Source: Bacteroidales bacterium (GTDB taxonomy: Bacteria; Bacteroidota; Bacteroidia; Bacteroidales; Muribaculaceae). From it: DNA of 43,805 bases. Shown here piece by piece: positions 7,704 through 14,851 of this stretch (its first letter is position 1; each line of letters begins with the position of its first letter). The stretch is taken from assembly GCA_004557565.1 (NCBI GenBank), contig SFGS01000029.1, positions 1-43,805 on the forward strand. The letters are read 5' to 3'. A program made the translations under genes and the position numbers. The notes below the pieces were generated by a model, which saw only the letters and a program-made list of their open reading frames with translations, made no database searches and was not told where the DNA came from.

Positions 7704-10169
7704 TTAATGTTGATGCTCTTCGCCGTAGCCGCCGGTGTCGATGTGGTTGTGGCGACCGTGATCGTGTTCGTGGGTCTTACCGAAGGTGTAGGTAACCGAC
7801 AAGCGGACAGTTCTACCTCCCGACCATTTGCTGATTGACTGCACATAACCGTTGCCGTTCAGGATATTATGGGTTTCTTTTGAGTTGAACATATCCTTGC
7901 AAAGAAGCGAAATGCCCCAAGCACCGATATTTTTGCGCAATCCTGTCTCAACATCCCAGTCTGCCTCCAGTGTTCCCTGCGCGGTGACACGGCACGAATT
8001 GTATCGGCCTGTGGCTTGGAATGTCATCTCCCAAGGCAGGCGAACCGATGCCATGCAACGTGCATCCCACACAAAGCGGTTCTGCTTTTCGCCGTGCACG
8101 GAATAGAAACTGTCGTGCAGCGGATATTCGGTGCTCCATGCCTTGTGATGGCTGTTGTAGAGGTTCACAGTGGTGGTGAGGGTCAGGCGATTGAAAAGTG
8201 TGTTGCGAGAAATGATTTCCACACCGGTGTTCATCATATTGCCCACATTGGCATGACCGTAATACATGGTGTTCACATTGGGGTTTGAGGCCATTGGCGC
8301 AAGGAAACTGATGTGACTGATCATATCGTTGCTGGCACGGAGATAGCCCGAAACCGACAGCATGTGGTTGCTCCAGTTCTTGATATACGACAGTTCCACA
8401 GCATTGCTGTATTCTGGCTGAATAAGTGGATTGCCGAGGTGCACTTCCGATGGGTCGGAAATATTCTCAAAAGTGTTGAGTTGTGGACCGAACGGACGGC
8501 GTATGCGGCGTGAATAGTTCAGTTTCAACTCGTTGCCGGTAAGGAACGACCAGCCGATAGATGCCGATGGGAACAGTGCGAAATCATTCTTCTTGAACAA
8601 AGGCACATCTGCGTCGGTCTGTCCGTAGCCGAGCGATCGGGTGCGAATTTGCCACATTTCGCCACGAAGTCCTGCCGCGAAGGTCAGTTTCTCCAAATTG
8701 CCGGAGAAGTGAACATACAGGGCTGAAATGTCGGTGTCGTATTTGAAACGGTTGTAGAGGTTGTTGAGTGGTGTCAGGCTGTTCTCGTCAGCACCGCCAG
8801 CATACGAGGCAGGGCTGTTCTCGTGGTTGTAGTTGCCCTTGTAGCCAGTCTCAAAGCGGAGCCATGGCAGTGCCTGTGCTGAATAGTCGAGCGCAGCTTC
8901 CCAGTTGCTGATTTTCACATCCTGATGCTGGTTTTGCCAAATGAACTCCTCATTGCCGTCGGCCCATTTCACATTTTCGTGAAACTTGTTGTCGTTGGGT
9001 CCTTCCCAAATATTGTAACTCACGTTCATGTCGAGGAAATGGTTGGGGTTGAAGGTGTGCTTATAGCCGAGCATCACGTTTGCGCCTCGTGTGTCGCCAG
9101 TTTCACGCATATTGTTGATATTCTGCGTCCACTGATTTGGCAAATTGCTGAGGTGGGTGGTGGTTGTGCGGCCCCATTTGTGTCCGAGGGTGCCGATTGC
9201 GCTCAGATAAACGGTGTTCTGTTCATCGGGGTGGAAATTGGTGCCCAGGCGAAGGAACATGCTGTTTTCATGCTTCTTGCTGTCGCCGTCAGAATTGAGG
9301 AAGGTGCCGTTGTCGTAGTTGCGGCGCGATGTCGAGCCAGCGGGCGCATGTTGGGTTTTAAGTCCGATACCGGCAAACGACTCGAATTTGCCTTCGTTGT
9401 AGTTGATATTGAAATTCACGTTAGCCGTTCCACGAGAGTCAACATTCGCCTCGGCATTTCCAAAATAGCCGTGACGATGGTCTTCTTTCAGTCGGATATT
9501 GATGATGCCGGCAGTTCCCGAAGTGCTGTGCTTCGACGATGGATTTATCATCACCTCAATGCTCTCGATGCTCTCGGCTGGGAGTTGACGGAGAATCTGG
9601 GCACGGTTGTCGGCATTCATGCCCATTTCTTTGCCGTTTACCCACACAAGCACGTCGGAGTTGCCACGCAGCGAAATCTCGCCATCGCTGGTCACATGCA
9701 CCGATGGCACAGCGGCAAGCAGTTCATCAGCCGATGCACCAGTAGCGGCAATATTTGAACTCACGTTGAAAACCCTACGTTCCGAGTTGACCGACATTTG
9801 GCTTTTCTGTCCTGTCACCACCAACTCCTGAAGCAACTTAGCGTCTTCGGCAAGCTCAATCTTGCCAAGATTTATCTCGGAGTCGGCAACTACGATTTCA
9901 CGTTCCTGCGAAACACAGCCAACCATGCTTACACGGATAATATATTTTCCTGAAGGTGCGTTTGTGATAACAAACTTTCCGCTTTCATCGGTCATAGCAC
10001 CGATTGAGAGCGGAGCACCAGTTGTCGGATTCACGAGCACCACCGAGGCGTAGTCGAGGGGCTTTGCTGTGCCCTTGTCATAGACTGAACCTACAATATT
10101 GCCGGCGGCATTTGCGCTACCGGCGATCAATAGAGATACAGCCAAAGAGAGTGGGAGTTTTACTTTCAT
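7704..10169 (-). CDS. TonB-dependent receptor-like outer-membrane barrel with His-rich tail
   Basis: An 821-residue outer-membrane protein. Residues 1-21 are a signal peptide, followed by a carboxypeptidase-regulatory-like Ig fold (GNIVGSVYDKGTAKPLDYAS). The plug carries SDGEISLRGNSDVLVWVNG and IESIEVMINPSSKHSTSGTA. The rest is a long beta barrel of the Bacteroidota 'outer membrane beta-barrel' receptor type. After the last strand (RLSVTYTFGK), a 23-residue tail contains seven histidines in HEHDHGRHNH and EEHQH, which should face the periplasm. A Fur/Zur-type box (10216-10236) sits on its promoter (10199-10206), and the fur-like gene lies directly upstream. I infer outer-membrane uptake of zinc or a zinc complex. 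Iron or another metal remains possible. Confidence 0.82.
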   Translation of the reverse strand: MKVKLPLSLAVSLLIAGSANAAGNIVGSVYDKGTAKPLDYASVVLVNPTTGAPLSIGAMTDESGKFVITNAPSGKYIIRVSMVGCVSQEREIVVADSEINLGKIELAEDAKLLQELVVTGQKSQMSVNSERRVFNVSSNIAATGASADELLAAVPSVHVTSDGEISLRGNSDVLVWVNGKEMGMNADNRAQILRQLPAESIESIEVMINPSSKHSTSGTAGIINIRLKEDHRHGYFGNAEANVDSRGTANVNFNINYNEGKFESFAGIGLKTQHAPAGSTSRRNYDNGTFLNSDGDSKKHENSMFLRLGTNFHPDEQNTVYLSAIGTLGHKWGRTTTTHLSNLPNQWTQNINNMRETGDTRGANVMLGYKHTFNPNHFLDMNVSYNIWEGPNDNKFHENVKWADGNEEFIWQNQHQDVKISNWEAALDYSAQALPWLRFETGYKGNYNHENSPASYAGGADENSLTPLNNLYNRFKYDTDISALYVHFSGNLEKLTFAAGLRGEMWQIRTRSLGYGQTDADVPLFKKNDFALFPSASIGWSFLTGNELKLNYSRRIRRPFGPQLNTFENISDPSEVHLGNPLIQPEYSNAVELSYIKNWSNHMLSVSGYLRASNDMISHISFLAPMASNPNVNTMYYGHANVGNMMNTGVEIISRNTLFNRLTLTTTVNLYNSHHKAWSTEYPLHDSFYSVHGEKQNRFVWDARCMASVRLPWEMTFQATGRYNSCRVTAQGTLEADWDVETGLRKNIGAWGISLLCKDMFNSKETHNILNGNGYVQSISKWSGGRTVRLSVTYTFGKTHEHDHGRHNHIDTGGYGEEHQH

Positions 10170-10198
10170 TTATAATTTTGCTTTTTTTATTCTGGGCG

Positions 10199-10236
10199 CA
10201 AAGTTACAAACACCCTTTTGCAAACCGTTTGCAAAA
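10199..10236 (-). promoter_or_regulatory. Promoter and Fur/Zur-type operator of the His-tailed receptor
   Basis: The -7 box TAACTTTG occupies 10206-10199. A perfect palindrome lies at 10216-10236: arms TTTTGCAA and TTGCAAAA separated by five bases. The gap between box and palindrome is 9 bp, so a bound regulator would cover the -33 region. The same arms, spacing and gap occur at the fur-like gene. Confidence 0.75.
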
Positions 10237-10242
10237 ACAAAT

Positions 10243-10272
10243 GGCAGAGCCACCCGATAAGGATGCTCTGCC
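10243..10272 (-). terminator. Terminator of the Fur-family gene
   Basis: An 8-bp stem, GGCAGAGC/GCTCTGCC, with a 14-nt loop is followed on the minus strand by ATTTGTTTTT. It separates the fur-like gene from the receptor promoter. Confidence 0.6.
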
Positions 10273-10337
10273 ATAATTATATTTTCAACCTACTGAAAAA
10301 GAGGTGCTTTACCTAAATCTTTGTCCGCTTTGTTTAT

Positions 10338-10754
10338 TCATCGCTTATTGCAATTCGGGCAGAAGCCTTTCATCATATAGTTGATGTCATGGAGCGAAAA
10401 ACCCTTTGGAATGTTCACCACCGGCACACTCTCGTCCTCAAAGCAATACGTTTTCTTGCATTGTTCGCAATAGAAATGCACATGCTGGTCGGAGTAATGC
10501 GCACCGCTGCCACATAACTCATATTTCAGAGAGCGGCTACCGTCCTCTATGACGCGAACTATGTGTTTTGCCGAGAAAAGTTCCAAAACCCTGAAAATAC
10601 TTGCCTTGTCCATCGAAAACTCCAAAGAGATTTCAAGGTCGGCAAGACTGACCGGATGCGAAGCCTTCGCCAACTCCCTCATCACAAGAATGCGATTGGA
10701 GGTGGACCTAATCCCCTTTTCAGCCAAAACGCTATTTATATCATCATTCCCCAT
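10338..10754 (-). CDS. Fur-family metal-dependent repressor, probably Zur-like
   Basis: A 138-residue Fur-family regulator. The N-terminal winged helix covers residues about 1-82 (STSNRILVMRELAKASHPVS; recognition-helix region DKASIFRVLELFSAKHIV). The metal-binding C-terminal half has H86, H91 and H93 (HYSDQHVHF), followed by two Cys pairs, C96/C99 and C132/C135, that form the structural zinc site. Such proteins bind DNA with metal bound and repress uptake genes. Its own promoter carries the same palindrome as the adjacent His-tailed receptor, so autoregulation is likely. Zinc specificity (Zur) is inferred from the receptor's histidine tail. Fur or PerR specificity cannot be excluded from sequence. 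Confidence 0.85.
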   Translation of the reverse strand: MGNDDINSVLAEKGIRSTSNRILVMRELAKASHPVSLADLEISLEFSMDKASIFRVLELFSAKHIVRVIEDGSRSLKYELCGSGAHYSDQHVHFYCEQCKKTYCFEDESVPVVNIPKGFSLHDINYMMKGFCPNCNKR

Positions 10755-10770
10755 CTTCTGATTTTTCCTG

Positions 10771-10808
10771 CAAAGTTACGCAATATATTTTGCAATTCAC
10801 TTGCAAAA
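10771..10808 (-). promoter_or_regulatory. Promoter and autoregulatory operator of the Fur-family gene
   Basis: The -7 box TAACTTTG is at 10778-10771, about 17 bp from the ATG. The palindrome TTTTGCAA-N5-TTGCAAAA lies at 10788-10808, exactly 9 bp beyond the box, the same geometry as at the receptor promoter. Confidence 0.75.
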
Positions 10809-10866
10809 CCACCCCAAAGAACTGCCTTTGGAAAAGGGCGTGCGAATCAAAACAGGAATTCGCCCA

Positions 10867-10900
10867 AACGTAGCGACATGCCTTCGGCATGTTTCGCTGC
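10867..10900. repeat. Type B palindromic repeat
   Basis: CGTAGCGACATGCC-TTC-GGCATGTTTCGC is a GGCATGT hairpin in a conserved flank. Related copies lie at 13571-13600 and 40702-40738. Confidence 0.65.
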
Positions 10901-10925
10901 AAACAACAATGTGTCAGCGCATTAA

Positions 10926-11044
10926 ACCCAAATCGGTCATTAGGGCTTGTGGTATTTCGGAGTTTTAGAAGAATGGATTTTGCTTGTCTTTTAATGAGTG
11001 ATAGCGAGCTATTACGAATTAAAAACAAGCGAACCGATTTGGGT
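10926..11044. mobile_element. 119-bp MITE-like element
   Basis: Perfect 12-bp terminal inverted repeats ACCCAAATCGGT (10926-10937) and ACCGATTTGGGT (11033-11044) are flanked on both sides by TAA (10923-10925, 11045-11047), a possible 3-bp target duplication. Subterminal GCTTGT/ACAAGC also pair, and there is an internal ATAGC-GA-GCTAT hairpin. No coding capacity. It lies 3' of the gene at 11057-11659. Confidence 0.6.
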
Positions 11045-11056
11045 TAAACCACAGCA

Positions 11057-11659
11057 TCATTTCAACTTATCATACACCTCCTGCAAAGAATAAGCCTCAG
11101 CAATTTGCTTAACTTCGGTGTAGCGCTGATTGATTTGCACAAAAGTGCGCCACACATTCGAAAACTTACCATACACTATCCTCTCCGTGGTGCCATCGGG
11201 ATATACGCAGCCACACCCGTTAATCCCCGTCAGCGGACTGCCGGCAATGGCGTAGCACAACGCCTCTTTCCCACTATGGTCATGCGTAACGTCGGTCTCG
11301 CAGTTGAGCCACCACTCAACAAACACGCCCAAAGTGGGATTCGTGAACCCTGCGGTGCCAGAGTAGGCAATGCCATTCACAATAGGCACAGGCGCGAGAA
11401 ACATTCGGCTATCGCTCATAATCTTTTCGGCATTCCTGAAAAAGAAAAAAGCGTGCTCCAAGAAAAACTCCCGATCGGCCTCCTCTGCGTCGCTCTCCAC
11501 CTGCGGCAGCACATCATGCGGCTTAGTGGTGCCAAAATACTTGCCAGTGGTGTCGATTTCAAGACCATCGGCTTGGATTGATTGTGGTTGAACACTCTTA
11601 GGGTAACAAACCAGTTCGTTACCATTCAAAAGACTAATTGAAAACTGAGATTTACACAT
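11057..11659 (-). CDS. Hypothetical protein, possible member of the Fur/Zur-type regulon
   Basis: A 200-residue protein I do not recognise. I chose the start at 11659 because residues before it (from 11746) look like translated leader. It has no signal peptide or membrane segment. Visible features are a FFLEHAFFFFRNAEKIM helix, a central VFVEWWLNCETDVTHDHSGKE stretch with a THDH histidine cluster, and GINGCGCVYPDG with closely spaced cysteines that could bind metal. The C-terminus is helical (FVQINQRYTEVKQIAEAY). A TAAATTTG promoter box at 11793-11800 gives a leader of about 130 nt. A degenerate copy of the Fur/Zur-type palindrome overlaps its -33 region, hinting at metal control. Confidence 0.6.
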   Translation of the reverse strand: MCKSQFSISLLNGNELVCYPKSVQPQSIQADGLEIDTTGKYFGTTKPHDVLPQVESDAEEADREFFLEHAFFFFRNAEKIMSDSRMFLAPVPIVNGIAYSGTAGFTNPTLGVFVEWWLNCETDVTHDHSGKEALCYAIAGSPLTGINGCGCVYPDGTTERIVYGKFSNVWRTFVQINQRYTEVKQIAEAYSLQEVYDKLK

Positions 11660-11792
11660 AACTTCTAATATTTTAATGATTAAACATTCGCATCTTTCCT
11701 TTTCCACCGCGGCTCCATGTGTGCAGGCTCGGTTGGCATCCCCCATTCATCCACGGGGTACTCTCGATGCACCTAAAATTCTATTTCGAGTG

Positions 11793-11828
11793 CAAATTTA
11801 CAACACATCTGTGCAACCAATCTGCACA
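11793..11828 (-). promoter_or_regulatory. Promoter with degenerate Fur/Zur-like dyad
   Basis: The -7 box TAAATTTG is at 11800-11793. The dyad TGTGCAA-N5-CTGCACA lies at 11810-11828. Its centre is 19 bp from the box, against 20 bp at the two clear sites upstream of the receptor and regulator genes. The remaining DNA between this gene and the hydrolase is AT-rich and shows only the hydrolase promoter (TAACTTTG, 11927-11934). Confidence 0.45.
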
Positions 11829-11976
11829 CCTCCCTAAAAAATTTCAAAATTCTACTATTTTTCCTGCGAATTGCTGCCATCTATCAAAGGATTGCCTTTT
11901 TTGTTGGGTTTGGTGGGGGGATTTTGTAACTTTGTGAGGAAGTTTGGGATTTTGATTGAAACACAAATTTGGAAGG

Positions 11977-12777
11977 ATGATGGAGAGGATCGTTTTTTTG
12001 CATGGTTTTTTTGCTTCGGGGAGTTGCGCTATGGCGGTGGCTTTGCGCGAGGCTTTTGATGGGAAGGCGGTGGTGCTGACTCCCGATTTGCCTCGCCACC
12101 CGAAGGAGGCGCTGAAGTTGGTCCGGAAAATTATCGACAAGGAGCACCCCGACTTGCTGATTGGCAATAGTTGCGGTGCGTTTCTTGCACAGATGTTGGC
12201 TCCTGTGGTGGGCGTGCCTGCCCTGCTGGGCAATCCGTATTTCAAGATGACGGAGTTTCTGAAGGAGCGCGTCGGCGAGCATCAATACAAGGCTTCCCGA
12301 ACGGACGGCAATCAGCGGCTGGTGATCGACGAGGCGTTGATCAATGAGTTTGCCGAACTTGAAGCCGTGCAGTTCGACTGCTGCTCTCCATATTACAGGG
12401 AGCGCGTTTGGGGACTTTTTGGCGACAACGACCCCATTGCCCACTTCTCCCCTCTTTTCTCGGAGCATTACAGCCACATCTTCCACTTTCCTGGCGGACA
12501 CACACCCACGCCAGCGGAGGTAAAGACATGGTATGCGCCATTGGCAGAGAAACTCATGAAGGAATATCCTAAGAAGGATGAGAGGCTATTCCAGCACTTC
12601 AAAGGGGGAAAATACAAGTTCGTTCGCTCCGCCTTCGATTCCGAAACACTGGAGCGCATGGTGGTTTATCAAGCCCTTTATGGCGACGAGGCCTACTGGG
12701 TGCGGCCCGAAAAGATGTTTTTCGGGAAAGTGACGAGAGACGGCAAAACATTCAACCGATTCACAGAAATAGATTAA
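11977..12777 (+). CDS. YqiA-like alpha/beta hydrolase fused to a DUF1653 domain
   Basis: A 266-residue cytoplasmic protein. I chose ATG 11977, preceded by GGAAGG; the next ATG at 11980 is equally possible, and an in-frame TTG at 11956 is less likely. Residues 1-195 resemble YqiA-type esterases: RIVFLHGFFASG oxyanion region, GNSCGAFLAQ nucleophile elbow (Ser near 57), FGDNDPIAHF acidic region and FPGGHTPTP catalytic His. Residues about 205-265 match DUF1653 (LFQHFKGGKYKFV...ETLERMVVYQALYGDEAYWVRPEKMFFGKV), normally a stand-alone small protein of unknown function. Esterase activity is inferred from the family; the physiological substrate is unknown. The next gene starts 1 bp after its stop. Confidence 0.8.
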   Translation: MMERIVFLHGFFASGSCAMAVALREAFDGKAVVLTPDLPRHPKEALKLVRKIIDKEHPDLLIGNSCGAFLAQMLAPVVGVPALLGNPYFKMTEFLKERVGEHQYKASRTDGNQRLVIDEALINEFAELEAVQFDCCSPYYRERVWGLFGDNDPIAHFSPLFSEHYSHIFHFPGGHTPTPAEVKTWYAPLAEKLMKEYPKKDERLFQHFKGGKYKFVRSAFDSETLERMVVYQALYGDEAYWVRPEKMFFGKVTRDGKTFNRFTEID

Positions 12778-12778
12778 T

Positions 12779-13312
12779 ATGACACTTTACATCGTAAGAC
12801 ACGGACAAACGGAAGAAAATATGCAAGCCATTTTGCAAGGGCATCTGCCCGGCAACCTCACCGAGCAAGGCAAGGAGCAAGTGCGGAAAGCGGCAGAGCG
12901 TCTGGCAGAGGCTGGCGTGGAATTTAAGTGCATCGTTTCGAGCGACCTGAAGCGTGCCATGGATTCCGCCCACATCATCGCAATGCGTCTGCACCTCCCC
13001 ATCACCCCCATGAAAGAACTGCGCGAGCGCGATTGGGGCATCTACACGGGCATGGCGGTCGCGGAGGCAACCGAGAAGTACAAGATTGACGGTATATGGC
13101 GTTTCCCCGACAGCAGCGCAGAGACCGACAAGGAAATCCTCCAGCGCGCCGGCAACGCCCTACGTCATCTCGCCGAAAAATACGCCACCGACACCATCAT
13201 CGTAGTCACCCACGGCCAATTTGCCAGAAACATGTTCGCCCACCACCTCAAATGCGACTACCACGACATCCCCTCCTTCACAAATGCCGAAATCAGACTA
13301 CTAACCATATAA
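12779..13312 (+). CDS. Histidine phosphatase family protein
   Basis: A 177-residue phosphoglycerate-mutase-like phosphatase. The catalytic motif LYIVRHGQTEEN contains the nucleophilic His8. SSDLKRAMDSAHIIA and ELRERDWG supply the second arginine and the glutamate acid. VVTHGQFARN near 140 carries the second catalytic histidine. It starts 1 bp after the hydrolase stop, so the two are translationally coupled. The family covers broad phosphatases, phosphoglycerate mutases and alpha-ribazole phosphatase (CobC). The sequence does not single out a substrate, and there is no cobalamin-biosynthesis context here. Confidence 0.82.
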   Translation: MTLYIVRHGQTEENMQAILQGHLPGNLTEQGKEQVRKAAERLAEAGVEFKCIVSSDLKRAMDSAHIIAMRLHLPITPMKELRERDWGIYTGMAVAEATEKYKIDGIWRFPDSSAETDKEILQRAGNALRHLAEKYATDTIIVVTHGQFARNMFAHHLKCDYHDIPSFTNAEIRLLTI

Positions 13313-13332
13313 GCCAAACGCACAAAACCCAC

Positions 13333-13358
13333 AAACCAAAGGGACGGTTCTTTTGGTT
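13333..13358. repeat. Type C palindromic repeat
   Basis: AAACCAAAGGGACGGTTC followed by TTTTGGTT folds into an 11-bp stem with G-T wobbles. Copies lie at 25458-25475 and, inverted, at 25581-25598; a diverged copy has inserted at 296-325. It lies between convergent genes and may act as a transcript end. Confidence 0.6.
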
Positions 13359-13506
13359 ACAACTTTGCTTGATACCTGATATTTGGATGGTTACGATATC
13401 GTTTCGATGCGGATTTTTGTATTATATGGAATTATTCCAGATAAAAGCTGCTGTAATCTTGTTTGGGTAAGCGAAATAAAGGGCGGGCAAAATCTTTCTA
13501 ACACGA

Positions 13507-13551
13507 CAACGCCTTGGGTGTGTGCAAAAAAGGCACACACCCAAGGCGTTG
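13507..13551. other. Perfect 19-bp stem-loop between convergent genes
   Basis: CAACGCCTTGGGTGTGTGC (13507-13525) pairs perfectly with its complement at 13533-13551 around a 7-nt AAAAAAG loop. No T-tract follows on either strand. The rest of 13313-13657 holds palindromes of types B and C but no gene. Confidence 0.65.
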
Positions 13552-13570
13552 ATACTATGCTGATTGTATT

Positions 13571-13600
13571 GAAACATGCCGAAGGCATGTCCCTACGTTA
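13571..13600. repeat. Type B palindromic repeat (inverted)
   Basis: GAAACATGCC-GAA-GGCATGTCCCTACGTTAT is the reverse complement of the ATAACGTAGGGACATGCC copy at 40702. Confidence 0.65.
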
Positions 13601-13657
13601 TGATGTTATTTTTACACGCCACATGCTTTCCTCCTTTGGTGCTCCTGGACTGTGGGG

Positions 13658-14851
13658 TTAGGATTGGAGCCAGAGGGATTGGATTTTGCGGCGGATGGCG
13701 ATGATATTGCCAGTGGTGATGGTGCCCATGATGAGCACTGCCACCACGATTGATGCCACTATGGTGCCGCCCTTGGTGCCTAAACCGCTGAGCATAACCA
13801 TATAGGAAGCGCGGGCGATGAACATGAGTACGAGCGAGGCGACAAGCACCGCGGCATTGATAAACAGCACCATCTTGATGTAGGGCTTCGACACTTCGGC
13901 TGGCGAATAACCGAGCATGAGCAAGTCTTGCAGTTTCTTGGTGTTTTTCTGCAAGAGCAGGTAGATACTGAGCATCAGCACGAAGAACGACAGCAGACTG
14001 ATGAGCACGCCCACAATCACCACAATCGACACAATCACAGTGAGGAAGTAGTAGGTTTTGCCCGAATTGGTCTTATCGCCCGCTATGTTGTAGTTGTGTT
14101 CGTCCATATATTGCTGAATTTTCGGATCGCCAGGTCTGTTCACCTCTATAATTAAGCGTAGAGGCTTCAAAGCGCCGCCCTGGCCGTATTTCTTGTTAGC
14201 CCAAGTCATGAACTCCTCTGGCACGATTATCGTGTTCAGACGGTTGCTAAAGCCCACGATGCGACCTCGCACATCGTCGCGGAAGCCGTTGCCCGACAGA
14301 TTGAACATGAGCGGCACGCTCGATGCCTCGCCCTCGCTGATTTTCGGCATTCCCTGCGCTGCGGCAAAACCGAAATTGTAGAGCGAAAGGTAGTCGCGAC
14401 TCATAATCACCGGCACGGTGGGATTGGCGGGGTCGAACTTCCACGAAGGGTCAACATCAATAAACTCATTCGGGATGCTCTCGAAGAAGAACTGCGTGCG
14501 CATGGCGTGGGTGGCGTCCACTCCGATGCTGGCGGTGATACCAAACTCACTGTTCACAAACGGAGCCACCTTGCGGCACCACGGCTGCGCCTTGATGTCG
14601 GCGATGTCGTCGTCGGAAAATTCAGAGGTGCCACCCATCAGCGCGCCTGCGCTGGTGAGGTTGCGCGAAATAATCAGATAATCCTTGCTGATAAAACTCT
14701 CCTGGTCGTTGAACACCGGCAGAACATCGCTGTAAAACTGAACGGCGAGTATCACGATAGTGAGCCCCACAAGGTTTGCCACCGAGAAGCCCACAAGTTG
14801 CATCTTGCTGATATGCTGACGCAACAATTTCCACATCAATCCTTTTTTCAT
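13658..14851 (-). CDS. ABC transporter permease, FtsX/MacB-like
   Basis: A 397-residue membrane protein with one N-terminal transmembrane helix (LVGFSVANLVGLTIVILAV, about 19-37), a large extracytoplasmic domain (about 45-265) and three C-terminal helices (VIVGVLISLLSFFVLML, LFINAAVLVASLVLMF, IVASIVVAVLIMG). This is the topology of FtsX/MacB-type permeases, which move lipoproteins or peptides or transmit mechanical force instead of importing nutrients. The short LLMLGYSPAEVSKPYI coupling loop is typical. Its start overlaps the ATPase stop by four bases (ATGA), so the two form one transporter. Substrate unknown. Confidence 0.8.
   Translation of the reverse strand: MKKGLMWKLLRQHISKMQLVGFSVANLVGLTIVILAVQFYSDVLPVFNDQESFISKDYLIISRNLTSAGALMGGTSEFSDDDIADIKAQPWCRKVAPFVNSEFGITASIGVDATHAMRTQFFFESIPNEFIDVDPSWKFDPANPTVPVIMSRDYLSLYNFGFAAAQGMPKISEGEASSVPLMFNLSGNGFRDDVRGRIVGFSNRLNTIIVPEEFMTWANKKYGQGGALKPLRLIIEVNRPGDPKIQQYMDEHNYNIAGDKTNSGKTYYFLTVIVSIVVIVGVLISLLSFFVLMLSIYLLLQKNTKKLQDLLMLGYSPAEVSKPYIKMVLFINAAVLVASLVLMFIARASYMVMLSGLGTKGGTIVASIVVAVLIMGTITTGNIIAIRRKIQSLWLQS

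Noticed and set aside
12779..13312. Histidine phosphatase as alpha-ribazole phosphatase (CobC)
   Set aside because: The catalytic motifs are common to the whole superfamily, and no other cobalamin-synthesis gene or riboswitch is near it.
13383..13661. 92-codon plus-strand frame between convergent genes
   Set aside because: It is composed of palindromic repeats (the 19-bp stem and a type B element) and overlaps the permease 3' end.
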